From the NCBI RefSeq assembly GCF_000304335.1, contig NZ_CAJF01000017.1:1-64000 (forward strand): 64,000 nucleotides of DNA, in the 5' to 3' direction. Positions 33,674-42,392 of this stretch are shown here, piece by piece. Both the position numbers and the translations under genes were made by a program. Numbering within the stretch: the stretch's first letter is position 1; each line of letters starts with the position of its first letter. This stretch comes from Microbacterium yannicii PS01 (GTDB taxonomy: Bacteria; Actinomycetota; Actinomycetes; Actinomycetales; Microbacteriaceae). The notes below the pieces were generated by a model. That model made no database searches, was not told the origin of the DNA, and saw only the letters and a list, made by a program, of their open reading frames with translations.

Positions 33674-34975
33674 TCACAGTCGCGAGGCGACCCGACGCAT
33701 GAGCGAGTGCTGGCGGCGGATCTGTTCGACCGAGCGCCACGGCGCGCGGTCCCCCTCGTACTCGCTCGAGAGCCAGCCGGTGTAGCCGGCGTCCTTCAGC
33801 CCCCGCAGCACCGGCTCCCACGGGATCTGCTGATCCTGGAGCTCGTCATCGATGTCGTGGAATTTCGCCTGGACGAACACGATGTACTCGCCGATGTCGG
33901 CGAGATCGCCCGGGTCGACGCCGATGCCGTCGAGGAACGCCGGGCGGGTCGCGCGAGACTCTCCGGGGCGCAGCGGGATCGGTCGGTCCTGGAAGATCCC
34001 GGTGTCGATGAGCAGGCCGAAGTGCCGCGTCCCGGTGCGCTGGATGAGAGACACGTAGTCGTCGACCACGGGGTGCTTGATCGGCGTGGGCGAGTGGATC
34101 TCGGGACAGATCACCACATCGAGCTCGTGAGCGAGGTCGAGGCTGCGCTCGATCGACTCCGTCCAGATCGGGTCCGGCACGAGATCGCCCGAGACGACCC
34201 CGATCTTCGGACGCACGAACCCGAATCCGAGCCGCGCCGCCAGACGGAGGTCGCGCTGAAGCATCGCAGCTCCCTCGCTCGCGGTGAGAGAACGGGCGCG
34301 GGGGCCGCTCGAGTGCAGCCGCGTGTCGATCCACGAGCCGTAGTTGGTCGGCTGCAGCGAGTACTTCTCGAGCAGGGCGAACCAGCGGTCGATCCATTCC
34401 GTCGTCGGCTCGGGATAGCCCGCCACGTGCCCCTCACCCAGGATCTCCACGCCCGTCGCTCCGACATCCGCGACGTGCGCGAGAGCGGTCTCGAGATCGA
34501 GCACCGTTCCGAAGTCGTGCATGAAGCTGTAGAGCGAGACGCCGTAGCGGAAGGGTCCGCCGTCCTCGTTCGAGGTCAGCGTGATGTGCCTGGTCGCCCG
34601 GTAGACCGACGGCTGATGCTCGACCGGGATGTACGACATGCGCAGCCGCAGCTCCACCGACACCTCATGGACGCCCTCCGGGAGTCCGCCCGGAAGCGGC
34701 ACGGTCACCACGGCGGGCTCTTCGAGCTGCCAGCGCACGCCGTCGCTCTCCCACAGCTCGGCGAGGCTGTACGTGCGATTCCCGAAGGTCCAGCGCGGAA
34801 CCTCGGGTCCGACGTCCACGATGTCGCCGACGCGCACCGCGATGCCGTCGACGAGCGAGGCCGCCATGCCGCGGTACGACGGCATCCGGACGTGGAACTG
34901 GAAGCCGGTGATCCGGTCACCCTCGACGATGTTCCGGAAGCCGGCGGACTGGAGGAGGTCTCTTTCGAGAAGCAT
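33674..34975 (-). CDS. Second single-chain C-glycoside deglycosidase-like fusion, with an altered metal site
   Basis: A 433-residue beta-alpha fusion, start MLLERDLLQSAGFRNIVEGD at 34975. The beta domain covers about 1-135 (VRMPSYRGMAASL near 29, RLRMSYIPVEHQPS near 110) and the alpha barrel 140-433, with almost no linker. Metal-site residues kept are E292 (CPEIHSPTP), D324 (LLIDTGIF) and E405 (LSSEYEGD). However, the usual HVHAKFYDI is FVQAKFHDI, so the histidine pair is replaced by Val and Gln (Q369). It may use a different metal geometry, another substrate, or be inactive. It heads the minus-strand block and is divergent from a LysR gene. Confidence 0.75.
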   Translation of the reverse strand: MLLERDLLQSAGFRNIVEGDRITGFQFHVRMPSYRGMAASLVDGIAVRVGDIVDVGPEVPRWTFGNRTYSLAELWESDGVRWQLEEPAVVTVPLPGGLPEGVHEVSVELRLRMSYIPVEHQPSVYRATRHITLTSNEDGGPFRYGVSLYSFMHDFGTVLDLETALAHVADVGATGVEILGEGHVAGYPEPTTEWIDRWFALLEKYSLQPTNYGSWIDTRLHSSGPRARSLTASEGAAMLQRDLRLAARLGFGFVRPKIGVVSGDLVPDPIWTESIERSLDLAHELDVVICPEIHSPTPIKHPVVDDYVSLIQRTGTRHFGLLIDTGIFQDRPIPLRPGESRATRPAFLDGIGVDPGDLADIGEYIVFVQAKFHDIDDELQDQQIPWEPVLRGLKDAGYTGWLSSEYEGDRAPWRSVEQIRRQHSLMRRVASRL

Positions 34976-35057
34976 CGGTGCTCGCTCTCTGTGAAGGGAT
35001 GCCGCATCCGGTCGACGTCGACGGGAGGGCGGCCCTCCCACTCTAGAGTGTTCTGCA

Positions 35058-35085
35058 CGAATCAGACATAAGCAAACCTGATTCG
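35058..35085. promoter_or_regulatory. LysR-type inverted repeat in the divergent promoter region
   Basis: The arms CGAATCAG (35058-35065) and CTGATTCG (35078-35085) are exact inverted copies with a 12-base spacer, ACATAAGCAAAC. Site and spacing suit a LysR regulator, whose gene starts at 35210 and is divergent from the second fusion gene. The rest of the 234-bp gap holds no gene. The start of the LysR gene has CGGAGGA before it. Confidence 0.6.
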
Positions 35086-35209
35086 CACCTTGAGCTTCGT
35101 CTATCACCGACTCACCACACTCATCGGCGCGGACGATGTTCTCTGGCGCTCGAATAGACGGCATTGATACAGTGACCTCACGCGTCCTTACCCGGAGGAT
35201 CACACCGTC

Positions 35210-36163
35210 GTGACCGACCACGCCCTGCTCTCGCGCCTCGATCTCAACCTGCTGGTCGCGCTCGACGCCCTGCTCACCGAGCGGAGCGTCACGCGCGCCG
35301 CCGAGCGTCTGCACCTGAGCCAGCCGGCGCTGAGCGCTTCCCTCGGCCGCCTGCGCACCCACTTCGGAGACCAGATCCTGGCGCGTCGGGGCAACACCTA
35401 CGAACTCACGCCGTTCGCCGTGCGGCTCGCCGAGCACACGGCCGCCGCCCTCGAAGCGGCACGACGCGTCTTCGAGAGCCAGGCGTCCTGGTCGCCGGAG
35501 GAGTCCACCCGCGAGTTCTCGATCTACGGGTCGGACTACGGCTTCGTCACCGTCGGAAGCGTCGTGTCGCGCCTGGCCGCCGAACGGGCACCGGGCGTGC
35601 GTTTCCGGTTCATGCTGCACAACCCGACCATCGTCGAGGACGCCGCCTCGAAGCTGCGGTCCGTCGACGGCATGATCATCCCGCACGGCCCGTTGTCGGA
35701 CCACCCGTACGTCGACCTCTGGCACGACGACTGGGTCGCCATCGTCTCCACGTCCAACGACGCCGTCGCCCACGCCCTGACCATGGACCAGCTGGCAGAG
35801 CTTCCGTGGGTGATGACGTACCAGACCCGCTCGGCCTTCACCTCTGCGGGGCGCCAGGTGCAGCAGCTCGGCATCGAGCCGCACGTCGAGGTGATCGTGG
35901 AGAGCTTCCTGTCGATGACCCACTTCATCGCCGGCACCCAGCGCATCGGCGTGATCCAGACGGCGATCGCCCCCCTGGCCGTGCGGGCGGGCGGCGTGCG
36001 GGTGGTCCGGCTGCCCTTCACTCCCACGCCGTTGACGAACGCGCTGTGGTGGCATCCGGTGCACGGCCGCGATCCTGAGCACGCCTGGATGCGCGAGCTC
36101 TTCGTCGAGGCAGGACGAGTGGTGGATGCCGGCGCCCACGTCGCCGACCCCCCGCTGATCTGA
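35210..36163 (+). CDS. LysR-family transcriptional regulator
   Basis: DNA-binding regulator of 317 residues, GTG start preceded by CGGAGG. Residues 7-65 form the LysR winged helix (LNLLVALDALLTERSVTRAA, LSQPALSASLGRLRTHFGDQ). The remainder is a periplasmic-binding-protein-like effector domain (REFSIYGSDYGFVTVGSVVS, FLSMTHFIAGTQRIGVIQ), related to NodD/NahR-type sensors that bind aromatic compounds. It is divergent from the beta-alpha fusion genes and has a candidate operator between them. The likely role is to sense the glycoside or aglycone and switch on the CGD genes; this is inferred from position. Confidence 0.9.
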   Translation: MTDHALLSRLDLNLLVALDALLTERSVTRAAERLHLSQPALSASLGRLRTHFGDQILARRGNTYELTPFAVRLAEHTAAALEAARRVFESQASWSPEESTREFSIYGSDYGFVTVGSVVSRLAAERAPGVRFRFMLHNPTIVEDAASKLRSVDGMIIPHGPLSDHPYVDLWHDDWVAIVSTSNDAVAHALTMDQLAELPWVMTYQTRSAFTSAGRQVQQLGIEPHVEVIVESFLSMTHFIAGTQRIGVIQTAIAPLAVRAGGVRVVRLPFTPTPLTNALWWHPVHGRDPEHAWMRELFVEAGRVVDAGAHVADPPLI

Positions 36164-36200
36164 CCCCATTCATCTGACCGCCGCGGACGCGCCCGTGGCC

Positions 36201-36253
36201 ACTCGCCAGGACACGCCGTAGAACGGCGGGCGCGGCGGCGGGTTCTGGCGAGT
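36201..36253. terminator. Nested hairpin between convergent genes
   Basis: Outer arms ACTCGCCAG (36201-36209) and CTGGCGAGT (36245-36253) enclose an inner perfect hairpin CGCCGT-AGA-ACGGCG (36214-36228). The element lies 38 bp after the LysR stop and 19 bp before the stop of the convergent GH13 gene. It has no T-tract. A terminator role is likely from position; a repeat element is the alternative. Confidence 0.55.
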
Positions 36254-36271
36254 CGCGGCAGGAAGGCCGCG

Positions 36272-37969
36272 TCAGAGCGGTCGAAGCCACACGTAGCCGA
36301 AAGGCTCCAGGGTCAGGCCGTCGTGCCGGCGCCCGGTGACGGCGTCGACGCCCGAGACGGACGGAGCAGATACCGCCTCTTCGCTGACGTTCACCACGGC
36401 GAGCACGTCGTCGGCCGTGCCGGCGGCCCGCCGCACGGCGAAGAGACGATCGTCGAGCCTCTCCACGCGCTGATCGGCGAACGGTGAGAACCCTGCGAGC
36501 GACCGCCGCACCGTCAACAGCCGCCGCAGGCCCTCGAGCATGCCGCGGCGGCGAGCAGAGCCGGCGAGCTCCCGGCTGAGCCGCTCGGCGTCCAGGACCT
36601 CGCGATTGATCCGCCGGGGGATGCCGCTCTCTTCCATGCCGCCGCGGTCCTGGCCGGAGCCGAGAAGCGAGTGGTAGTAGACGGCCGGAACGCCGATCAC
36701 CGACAGCAGGATGGCGTGGGCTGCCAGTCCGCGAGTCACGGCATCCGCGTCCGGATCGCCGGACGCCGGGCTCACGAGCGCGTCGAGGAAGTTGGTGTTG
36801 AGCTCGTAGACACCCTCGGTGCCATCGGCCCGGCGGGCCATCGAGACCCTTCCGCCGCGCGCGATCGTGCGCTCCACGAGCAGCGCGCGGTCGTCGTCGG
36901 TGAGCAGACCCTCCGTGGGGCGGATGCCGATCCCGTCGTGGCTCGCGAGGAAGTTGAACCAGGTGGCGGAGTCGCTGACGGGACCGATCCTCGACGCCCA
37001 CTCCGACAGGGCGGTCGCGCGCCCCGTGACGAATGCGTGCAGCACGAGCGGCGGCAGTGCGAACTGGTACACCATGTGCGCTTCGTCGGACCCGTCGCCG
37101 AAGTACGTGATGTTGTCGGCATGCGGGACGTTCGTCTCGGTCAGGAGCAGCGTTCCGGGCGCCAGCGCGTCGACGAGAACGCGCCAGATGCGGATGATCG
37201 CGTGCGTCTGCGGCAGATGGATGCACGTCGTTCCCGACTGCTTCCACAGGTACCCGATCGCGTCGAGGCGCACCGTGGTCGCTCCCCGGGAGAGATATCC
37301 GAGCAGCACGTCGGTGAGTTCTCGCAGAACAGCGGGGGTGCTCGGATCGACGTCGACCTGATCAGGGCCGAACGTCGTCCACGCGTGCGCGACGGTGCCG
37401 TCGGGTCGGTCGTAATCGTGCGTCAGGGGGCTGGTCCGGGGACGCACGACATGAGACGTGTCGAAGTCCTGGCCGGGCTCGAGGAAGTACCCGGCGTAGC
37501 GAGGATCGCGGGCGAGCCAGCCCTGGAACCACGGACTGGAGCTGGAGAGGTGGTTGGCGACGAAGTCGAGCGCGAGCGCGTGGTCCGCGCGCAGGTCGGC
37601 GACGTCCTCCCAGGTGCCGAGCTCCGGGTTGACCTCCCGATGATCGACGACGCCGAAGCCGTCGTCCGAGGTCCACGGATAGATCGGCAGCAGGTGAACG
37701 TCGGTGACGGCATCCCTCACGTGCGTGCGCAGCACGTCGGCGAGCGTATGGAGTGGCGTCTCGCCCTCCCGGCGGAACGCGTCGCCGTAGGTGATGAGGT
37801 AGGCGGTGCCCTCGTCGGGCCGCCCCCGGTCGGCGGGATGGAGCCGCGGCGCCCAGCGCTGCGCGAGGTCGGTGAGGGCGTCGAGGACCTCGTCGGCACG
37901 TCCGGGGTAGAGCCCCGAGACGAGCGGCTCAAGGCGCCGGCGGAGCAGGTCGATGTCGACGTCGGTCAT
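36272..37969 (-). CDS. GH13 subfamily 18-type sugar phosphorylase (sucrose/glucosylglycerate phosphorylase-like)
   Basis: Cytoplasmic enzyme of 565 residues that splits an alpha-glucoside with phosphate to give glucose 1-phosphate. Catalytic residues are visible: nucleophile D236 (VRLDAIGYLWKQSGT), acid/base E278 (LLTETNVPH) and D345 (FLASHDGIG). LPIYPWTSDDGFGVVDHREV and GQDFDTSHVVRPRTSPL are typical of GH13_18 phosphorylases rather than hydrolases. The start MTDVDIDLLRRRLEPLV at 37969 overlaps the GH36 stop by 4 bp. Sucrose, sucrose 6'-phosphate and glucosylglycerate remain possible substrates; sucrose fits best with the galactosidase next to it. Confidence 0.85.
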   Translation of the reverse strand: MTDVDIDLLRRRLEPLVSGLYPGRADEVLDALTDLAQRWAPRLHPADRGRPDEGTAYLITYGDAFRREGETPLHTLADVLRTHVRDAVTDVHLLPIYPWTSDDGFGVVDHREVNPELGTWEDVADLRADHALALDFVANHLSSSSPWFQGWLARDPRYAGYFLEPGQDFDTSHVVRPRTSPLTHDYDRPDGTVAHAWTTFGPDQVDVDPSTPAVLRELTDVLLGYLSRGATTVRLDAIGYLWKQSGTTCIHLPQTHAIIRIWRVLVDALAPGTLLLTETNVPHADNITYFGDGSDEAHMVYQFALPPLVLHAFVTGRATALSEWASRIGPVSDSATWFNFLASHDGIGIRPTEGLLTDDDRALLVERTIARGGRVSMARRADGTEGVYELNTNFLDALVSPASGDPDADAVTRGLAAHAILLSVIGVPAVYYHSLLGSGQDRGGMEESGIPRRINREVLDAERLSRELAGSARRRGMLEGLRRLLTVRRSLAGFSPFADQRVERLDDRLFAVRRAAGTADDVLAVVNVSEEAVSAPSVSGVDAVTGRRHDGLTLEPFGYVWLRPL

Positions 37970-39261
37970 GCGGTGCGTTCCTCCAGCAGTCGGCTCACCA
38001 GTCGCAGGCCGTGGTCGTCGAGCTCGGCGATCCGGTCGGAGAACCCCCGAAGCCCGGGCGCCTCGAGCACCACCCGTGCCCACTCGTCGCGAAGAGCGAA
38101 CTCCGGACGGGCGACGAGACAGTCCGGGTCTGTCGTCCACAGGCGTCCGTGCTGCCAGGCCCTCGCTTCGAGCGACATCCGTCCGCGAAGCCCTTGCGAC
38201 CCATCCTCGCCGCCCTCGTGGAACGTGTCGGGTGACACGCGCATCGCATCCACGAGTCCGACGCTGGGGAGCATCGGGGCACCGCACCCGAGCAGATACG
38301 CGTCCTCGCCCATCACGTCGCGGATGAGCGCGAGCCCCGAGCGGTATGCCGTGATGGGTGTGGCGTCAGGATCGTGACGATCGCCGGGCACCGCCCCGGA
38401 GTAGAGGAAGTCCAGCTTGAGGTAGTCGACCCCCAGCTCGCGCACGCCGGTGAACACCGTCGTCAGGTATTCGCGCACACCGGGATGGGTGAGGTCGAGA
38501 CCGACGAGATCGTCGCCCCAGTTGTATCCCGCCGGTCCCACGAGCCAGTCCGGATGCCGTCGGGCCAGGACGGAGCCCGCGCCCACCGAGAACGGCGCCA
38601 GCCAGAGTCCTGCTCGTCTGCCGCTGTCGGCGATGGCGGCGACCGCGTCAGGCAACGAGCCGAAGTCCGGGTCGGGCCTGGTCCATTCTCCGGTCCCGAG
38701 GCTCCAGCCGTCGTCGATCTGCACGACATCCACCGGAAGGCGGTGCTGCTCGATGGCCTCGAGATTCTCGAGCACATCGGCCGCTGTGACCGCTTCGAAG
38801 TAGCGGTACCACGTGCACCAGACGCGCGGAACAGCGGGGTTCTTCCGTGCCCCCATGCGGACGCCGAACCGCTCGCCGAAGTCCGCGAGCGCCGGATGAT
38901 CCCTGCCGGGCGCGACCGCGGCATCCGTCGTCCACTGCGCGATCGGCGCTTCCGCCTGCACCACGACGCGGTCGCCTCGCCACTCGGCACGGATGGACGG
39001 GACGACGCGAGAGGCGTCGAGCGTCGCGTAGACCCGCGACGGAGCGCCCTCGCCCGGATCGACGACGAGGAGTCCCTCGCCCTGAACCCCCTCGTCGGGG
39101 AGCGGTGTGCCGGGCCGGAAGCGCATGAGGTGCTGCCAGCCCTCCGCCGGGCGGTGCGCCGGGGCAGCCCGGTCGTACCAGGTGGTGGGGCTCCAGCTCT
39201 GCCACCCCTCCGCGTAGACGCGCGCGGACGGCGCGACGGGCACCTCGTCGATGATGGTCAT
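37966..39261 (-). CDS. Alpha-galactosidase-like glycoside hydrolase (GH36, clan D)
   Basis: Retaining alpha-galactosidase-type enzyme of 431 residues with no signal peptide. Clan-D motifs: YAEGWQSWSPTTWY at the N-terminus, VWCTWYRYFEAVTAADVLEN near 148, VDVVQIDDGWSLGTGEW near 177, nucleophile D284 in DYLKLDFLYSGA, and acid/base D345 in MRVSPDT. It is shorter than classical GH36 enzymes of about 700 residues, so it belongs to a compact subgroup. It overlaps the phosphorylase gene and the Gfo/Idh gene by 4 bp each. A raffinose-type route (galactose removed, then sucrose phosphorolysis) is the simplest reading of the operon. Confidence 0.85.
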   Translation of the reverse strand: MTIIDEVPVAPSARVYAEGWQSWSPTTWYDRAAPAHRPAEGWQHLMRFRPGTPLPDEGVQGEGLLVVDPGEGAPSRVYATLDASRVVPSIRAEWRGDRVVVQAEAPIAQWTTDAAVAPGRDHPALADFGERFGVRMGARKNPAVPRVWCTWYRYFEAVTAADVLENLEAIEQHRLPVDVVQIDDGWSLGTGEWTRPDPDFGSLPDAVAAIADSGRRAGLWLAPFSVGAGSVLARRHPDWLVGPAGYNWGDDLVGLDLTHPGVREYLTTVFTGVRELGVDYLKLDFLYSGAVPGDRHDPDATPITAYRSGLALIRDVMGEDAYLLGCGAPMLPSVGLVDAMRVSPDTFHEGGEDGSQGLRGRMSLEARAWQHGRLWTTDPDCLVARPEFALRDEWARVVLEAPGLRGFSDRIAELDDHGLRLVSRLLEERTA

Positions 39262-40352
39262 GCCGCGGCCGCCCTTCGTGTCGCGCTCGTCAGGACGAGG
39301 TCGCTCGGATGCACCGGCGCTCCGCCCGCCTCGGCCGAAGCGACCGCGGCGAGTCCGAGCCGCACCGAGGCCAGGACATGGTCCGCGGCGTTCTCAGGCT
39401 CGCGCTCTTCCGCGATCGCGGAGAGCAGCTCCCCCATCGCGCCGGCGAATCCGTCGGTGAACCACTGCCCCTGCAGCGCGAACGGCGCGCGTGCGCCGTC
39501 GTGGTCGAGCTCGAGGAAGTCGCTGCCGAGAAGGACGCTCCCCCGGAGCGTGCCCGCAGTCCCGTGAATCCAGAACGGACAGCCGCCGGACCGGGTGCGG
39601 GCGTCGCCGACGATGCGCACCGAGCCGCTGGCCCCCGAGCTCGTCGAGATCTCGACGCCCGCATGCCACGGGTTCCGCGCGGAGTCGGGCTGACCCGGCA
39701 CGCGCGAGTCGAAGGCCGAGACGCGCTCCGCGCTCGAGCCCTCGAGCCAGCACCGCGTGATGTCGATCCAATGGACGAGATAGTCGGCGAGGAGCATGTG
39801 GGGGACATCGTCGAAAGGGGTGCCGGCCAGCGGCGGCAACGGCTTGTCGTGGAGGTGCGTGACGCCGACGACCTCGCCGATCGTCCCGTCCCGGACGAGC
39901 AGCGTCGCCAGCCTCCACGCCGGCGCCCAGCGGGCGTTCTGGTTGACGGCGACCCGGAGCCCCCGATCGCGGGCGAGCTCGAGCACCTGCCGCAGCCGAG
40001 GGAGTTCGGATCCGTCGACACTCAGCGGCTTCTGCGCGAGCACGTGCTTGCCGGCGCGCACCGCCGCCTCGATCAGCTCGAGCCGGCCCGTCGGCCCGGT
40101 TGCGATGTCGACGACCTGAACAGATGGGTCCGCCATGAGGTCGGCCACCGAGGTGTGCACCGTCCCGATCCCGAAGTCTGCGGCGAGCGCTCGCGCCGAT
40201 TCCGCGGTGCGCGAGGCGACGGCGACCACGGGGATGCCCCACGCGGCGTAGGCGGGAAGATGCGCGGACCGCGCGATGGCACCCGCGCCGACCAGTCCCA
40301 CGCGCGCCGGGGAGGTCGGGATGCGGGGTCGGTAGTCCGGAAGATCGATCAT
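39258..40352 (-). CDS. Gfo/Idh/MocA-family NAD(P)-dependent oxidoreductase
   Basis: Dehydrogenase of 364 residues, start MIDLPDYRPRIPTSPARVGL at 40352 overlapping the MDR gene by 4 bp. The nucleotide loop is VGLVGAGAIARSAHLPAYAA near residue 18. The lysine motif is AQKPLSVDG near 105, a variant of EKPL. The substrate domain contains DYLVHWIDITRCWLEG and the usual C-terminal helix with DHVLASVRLGLAA. It acts beside an MDR dehydrogenase, an alpha-galactosidase and a phosphorylase, so it probably oxidises or reduces a sugar or cyclitol from a galactoside such as galactinol. The specific substrate is unknown. Confidence 0.88.
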   Translation of the reverse strand: MIDLPDYRPRIPTSPARVGLVGAGAIARSAHLPAYAAWGIPVVAVASRTAESARALAADFGIGTVHTSVADLMADPSVQVVDIATGPTGRLELIEAAVRAGKHVLAQKPLSVDGSELPRLRQVLELARDRGLRVAVNQNARWAPAWRLATLLVRDGTIGEVVGVTHLHDKPLPPLAGTPFDDVPHMLLADYLVHWIDITRCWLEGSSAERVSAFDSRVPGQPDSARNPWHAGVEISTSSGASGSVRIVGDARTRSGGCPFWIHGTAGTLRGSVLLGSDFLELDHDGARAPFALQGQWFTDGFAGAMGELLSAIAEEREPENAADHVLASVRLGLAAVASAEAGGAPVHPSDLVLTSATRRAAAA

Positions 40353-41407
40353 CGCGCGCGCTCCGGAGCGGCATCGAACCGGAGGACCGCCTGCAGGATC
40401 TGCGGGTCTCCCGCGTCGAGACGCTCGAACACCGTGGCGACGTCCGCTGCCCCGACGACATCGGTCACGAGCGCGGCAGCGTCGACCGCCCCCGCCAGGA
40501 TCAGCTCCATGACGGTGCGGACCAGCCGCGGCTGGTCCCATCGCCCGCCGAGCGCGACGGGCACCCCCGAGATCTGAGAGGCCACGATCCGCACGCGGTT
40601 GTGATGGAACTCCTCGCCGAGCCGCAGATTCGACGCGCCGCCCTGATAGAAGCCGGATGCCGCGACCAGCCCTTCCTCGACGACGCACCTCACCGCCTCG
40701 TGCAGCGCCCGGTCGGAGCCCGAGAGCTCGATCGCGCTGTCGGCGCCGCCCCCCGTCACCTCGCGGATGTAGGCGCCCGCCCCACCCGGACGGGCCGCGT
40801 CGATCGTCTCGACGGCGCCGAAAGCAGCGGCCATCGACAGACGCCCCGGGACGGTGTCGACGGCGTAGACCCGGCCGCCCGACAGGCTCGCCAGCCGTGT
40901 GGCGAGCAGTCCGATGACACCCTGCCCGAAGATCGCGACACGCTCCCCGAGCCGGACGTCCGCCGCGAGCACGCCGTTCAGAGCGATGGAGCCCACGCGG
41001 GCGAACGTGCCGAGGATCGGATCGGCACCGCCGGGCAGCTTCCGCCTGGCGAGAGCGGATGCCGGCAGCACGGCGTCGCTGCGGTGACCCCAGATCCCGT
41101 GGACCACATCGCCGGGGCGCAGCGCGGTGACGTCGTCGGCCACCTCGACGACCTGGCCGACTTCGGAATACCCCCACCCCTGCACGGGATAGGCGAAGCT
41201 CGGCTCTCCCGGCACGAAGAGCCGGCGCGTCGCGTCCCACGTCGAGGTGAGGTAGGGGTTCGTGCCGCGGTAGGCGGTCAGCTCGGTGCCGGCCGAGATC
41301 CCCGAGTACCAGGTCGCGATCCGCACTGCCCCCGGCGTGAGCGGAGCGCTCTCGGTCTCGACCAGCTCGACGCGCCCGGGTTCGGTGAATTGGACGATAT
41401 GAGGCAC
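40349..41407 (-). CDS. MDR-superfamily alcohol/sugar dehydrogenase-like protein without the usual zinc cysteine
   Basis: Two-domain medium-chain dehydrogenase of 352 residues. The GroES-like N-domain (PGAVRIATWYSGISAGTELT near residue 25) lacks the cysteine found at this position in zinc alcohol dehydrogenases. The Rossmann domain follows, with AIFGQGVIGLLATRLASL near 163 and AVDTVPGRLSMAAAFGAVET. A GSIALNGVLAADV segment precedes it. This branch occurs with Gfo/Idh genes in sugar operons and may carry out a reductase step. It lies 64 bp after the MalG-like permease gene. Cofactor use is clear; chemistry is uncertain. Confidence 0.82.
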   Translation of the reverse strand: MPHIVQFTEPGRVELVETESAPLTPGAVRIATWYSGISAGTELTAYRGTNPYLTSTWDATRRLFVPGEPSFAYPVQGWGYSEVGQVVEVADDVTALRPGDVVHGIWGHRSDAVLPASALARRKLPGGADPILGTFARVGSIALNGVLAADVRLGERVAIFGQGVIGLLATRLASLSGGRVYAVDTVPGRLSMAAAFGAVETIDAARPGGAGAYIREVTGGGADSAIELSGSDRALHEAVRCVVEEGLVAASGFYQGGASNLRLGEEFHHNRVRIVASQISGVPVALGGRWDQPRLVRTVMELILAGAVDAAALVTDVVGAADVATVFERLDAGDPQILQAVLRFDAAPERAR

Positions 41408-41471
41408 GGGGACGTGCGCTCCTTTCGTGATGGGAGGGTGACGGATGCCGCGGCATGCGGCGAACGTGCGC

Positions 41472-42392
41472 TCAGCCCTTCTCGGCCCCGGCGGTGAGAC
41501 CCCCGACCAGGAGGCGCTCGGAGGCGAAGAACAGGATGATGATCGGAAGAGTCAGGATGACCGATCCCGCCATCAGCACGGTCGTGGGAACCTCGATGCT
41601 TCCCGACAGCTGCGACAGACCGAGCGAGACCGTCCACGCGTCGCGCTTCTCGACGAGGAAGAGCAGCGCGAACAGGAACTCGTTCCACGCGATCATGAAG
41701 ATGAAGAGTCCGTTCGACACCAGCGCCGGCATCGCCAGCGGAAGGCTGATCCTCCACATCGTCTGGAGCCGGCCGCATCCGTCGATGGCCGCCGCTTCTT
41801 CGAGCGAGACCGGAACGGTCGCGAAGTAGTTCCTCAGCGTGTAGATCGACACCGCGGCGACCTGCGAGACGTAGACGACCACGAGAGCCACCAGGGACCC
41901 CCGCAGTCCGAGCTGCGTGAAGAAGACGAACAGCGGCACGGCGAGAAGGATCGCCGGGAAGAAGTAGACCGCGAGGAACAGGCCCGACACCTGACGGCGG
42001 CCGAAGAACTGAAGCCTGCTCACGGCGTACGCGCCGGGGATGGCGACCAGGAGCGTCAGCACGACGGTGCTCAGCGCGACCAGCAGCGAGTTCCGCATGA
42101 AGACGATGAAGCCCTGGCCGCCGTCCGAGACGGGCGCCAGCACCTCGACGTACGTCGAGAGGTCGAGCTCTTCGATCGAGATCCACAGCGCGCCGGGATC
42201 CTGCAGCAGCGACTCGAGCGAGCGGAAGCTCATCAGGACCATGTAATAGAAGGGGAAGACGGCCACGATCAGCAGCAGCGCGATGACGACGGGCTTGAGC
42301 ACCGAGAGGAGCACGTTCTCGACGCGGTCGCGGCCGACGCCACGGCGTCGCGGGCGTGGCGTGGAGGTCTTCTCCAGTGTGGTGACGGTCAT
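41472..42392 (-). CDS. Carbohydrate ABC transporter permease (CUT1, MalG-like)
   Basis: Sugar permease of 306 residues with about six membrane segments and a basic head (EKTSTPRPRRRGVGRDRV). The ATPase-contact loop is EEAAAIDGCGRLQTMWRISL near residue 208, followed by PLAMPALVSNGLFIFMIAWN. The start at 42392 overlaps the MalF-like gene by 4 bp. The operon again has no ATPase gene. It serves the galactoside/phosphorylase operon, so an alpha-galactoside is the likely cargo. Confidence 0.92.
   Translation of the reverse strand: MTVTTLEKTSTPRPRRRGVGRDRVENVLLSVLKPVVIALLLIVAVFPFYYMVLMSFRSLESLLQDPGALWISIEELDLSTYVEVLAPVSDGGQGFIVFMRNSLLVALSTVVLTLLVAIPGAYAVSRLQFFGRRQVSGLFLAVYFFPAILLAVPLFVFFTQLGLRGSLVALVVVYVSQVAAVSIYTLRNYFATVPVSLEEAAAIDGCGRLQTMWRISLPLAMPALVSNGLFIFMIAWNEFLFALLFLVEKRDAWTVSLGLSQLSGSIEVPTTVLMAGSVILTLPIIILFFASERLLVGGLTAGAEKG

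Noticed and set aside
34976..36169. Extension of the second CGD fusion frame through the LysR gene
   Set aside because: It is the opposite strand of the LysR coding region; the beta domain aligns only from 34975.
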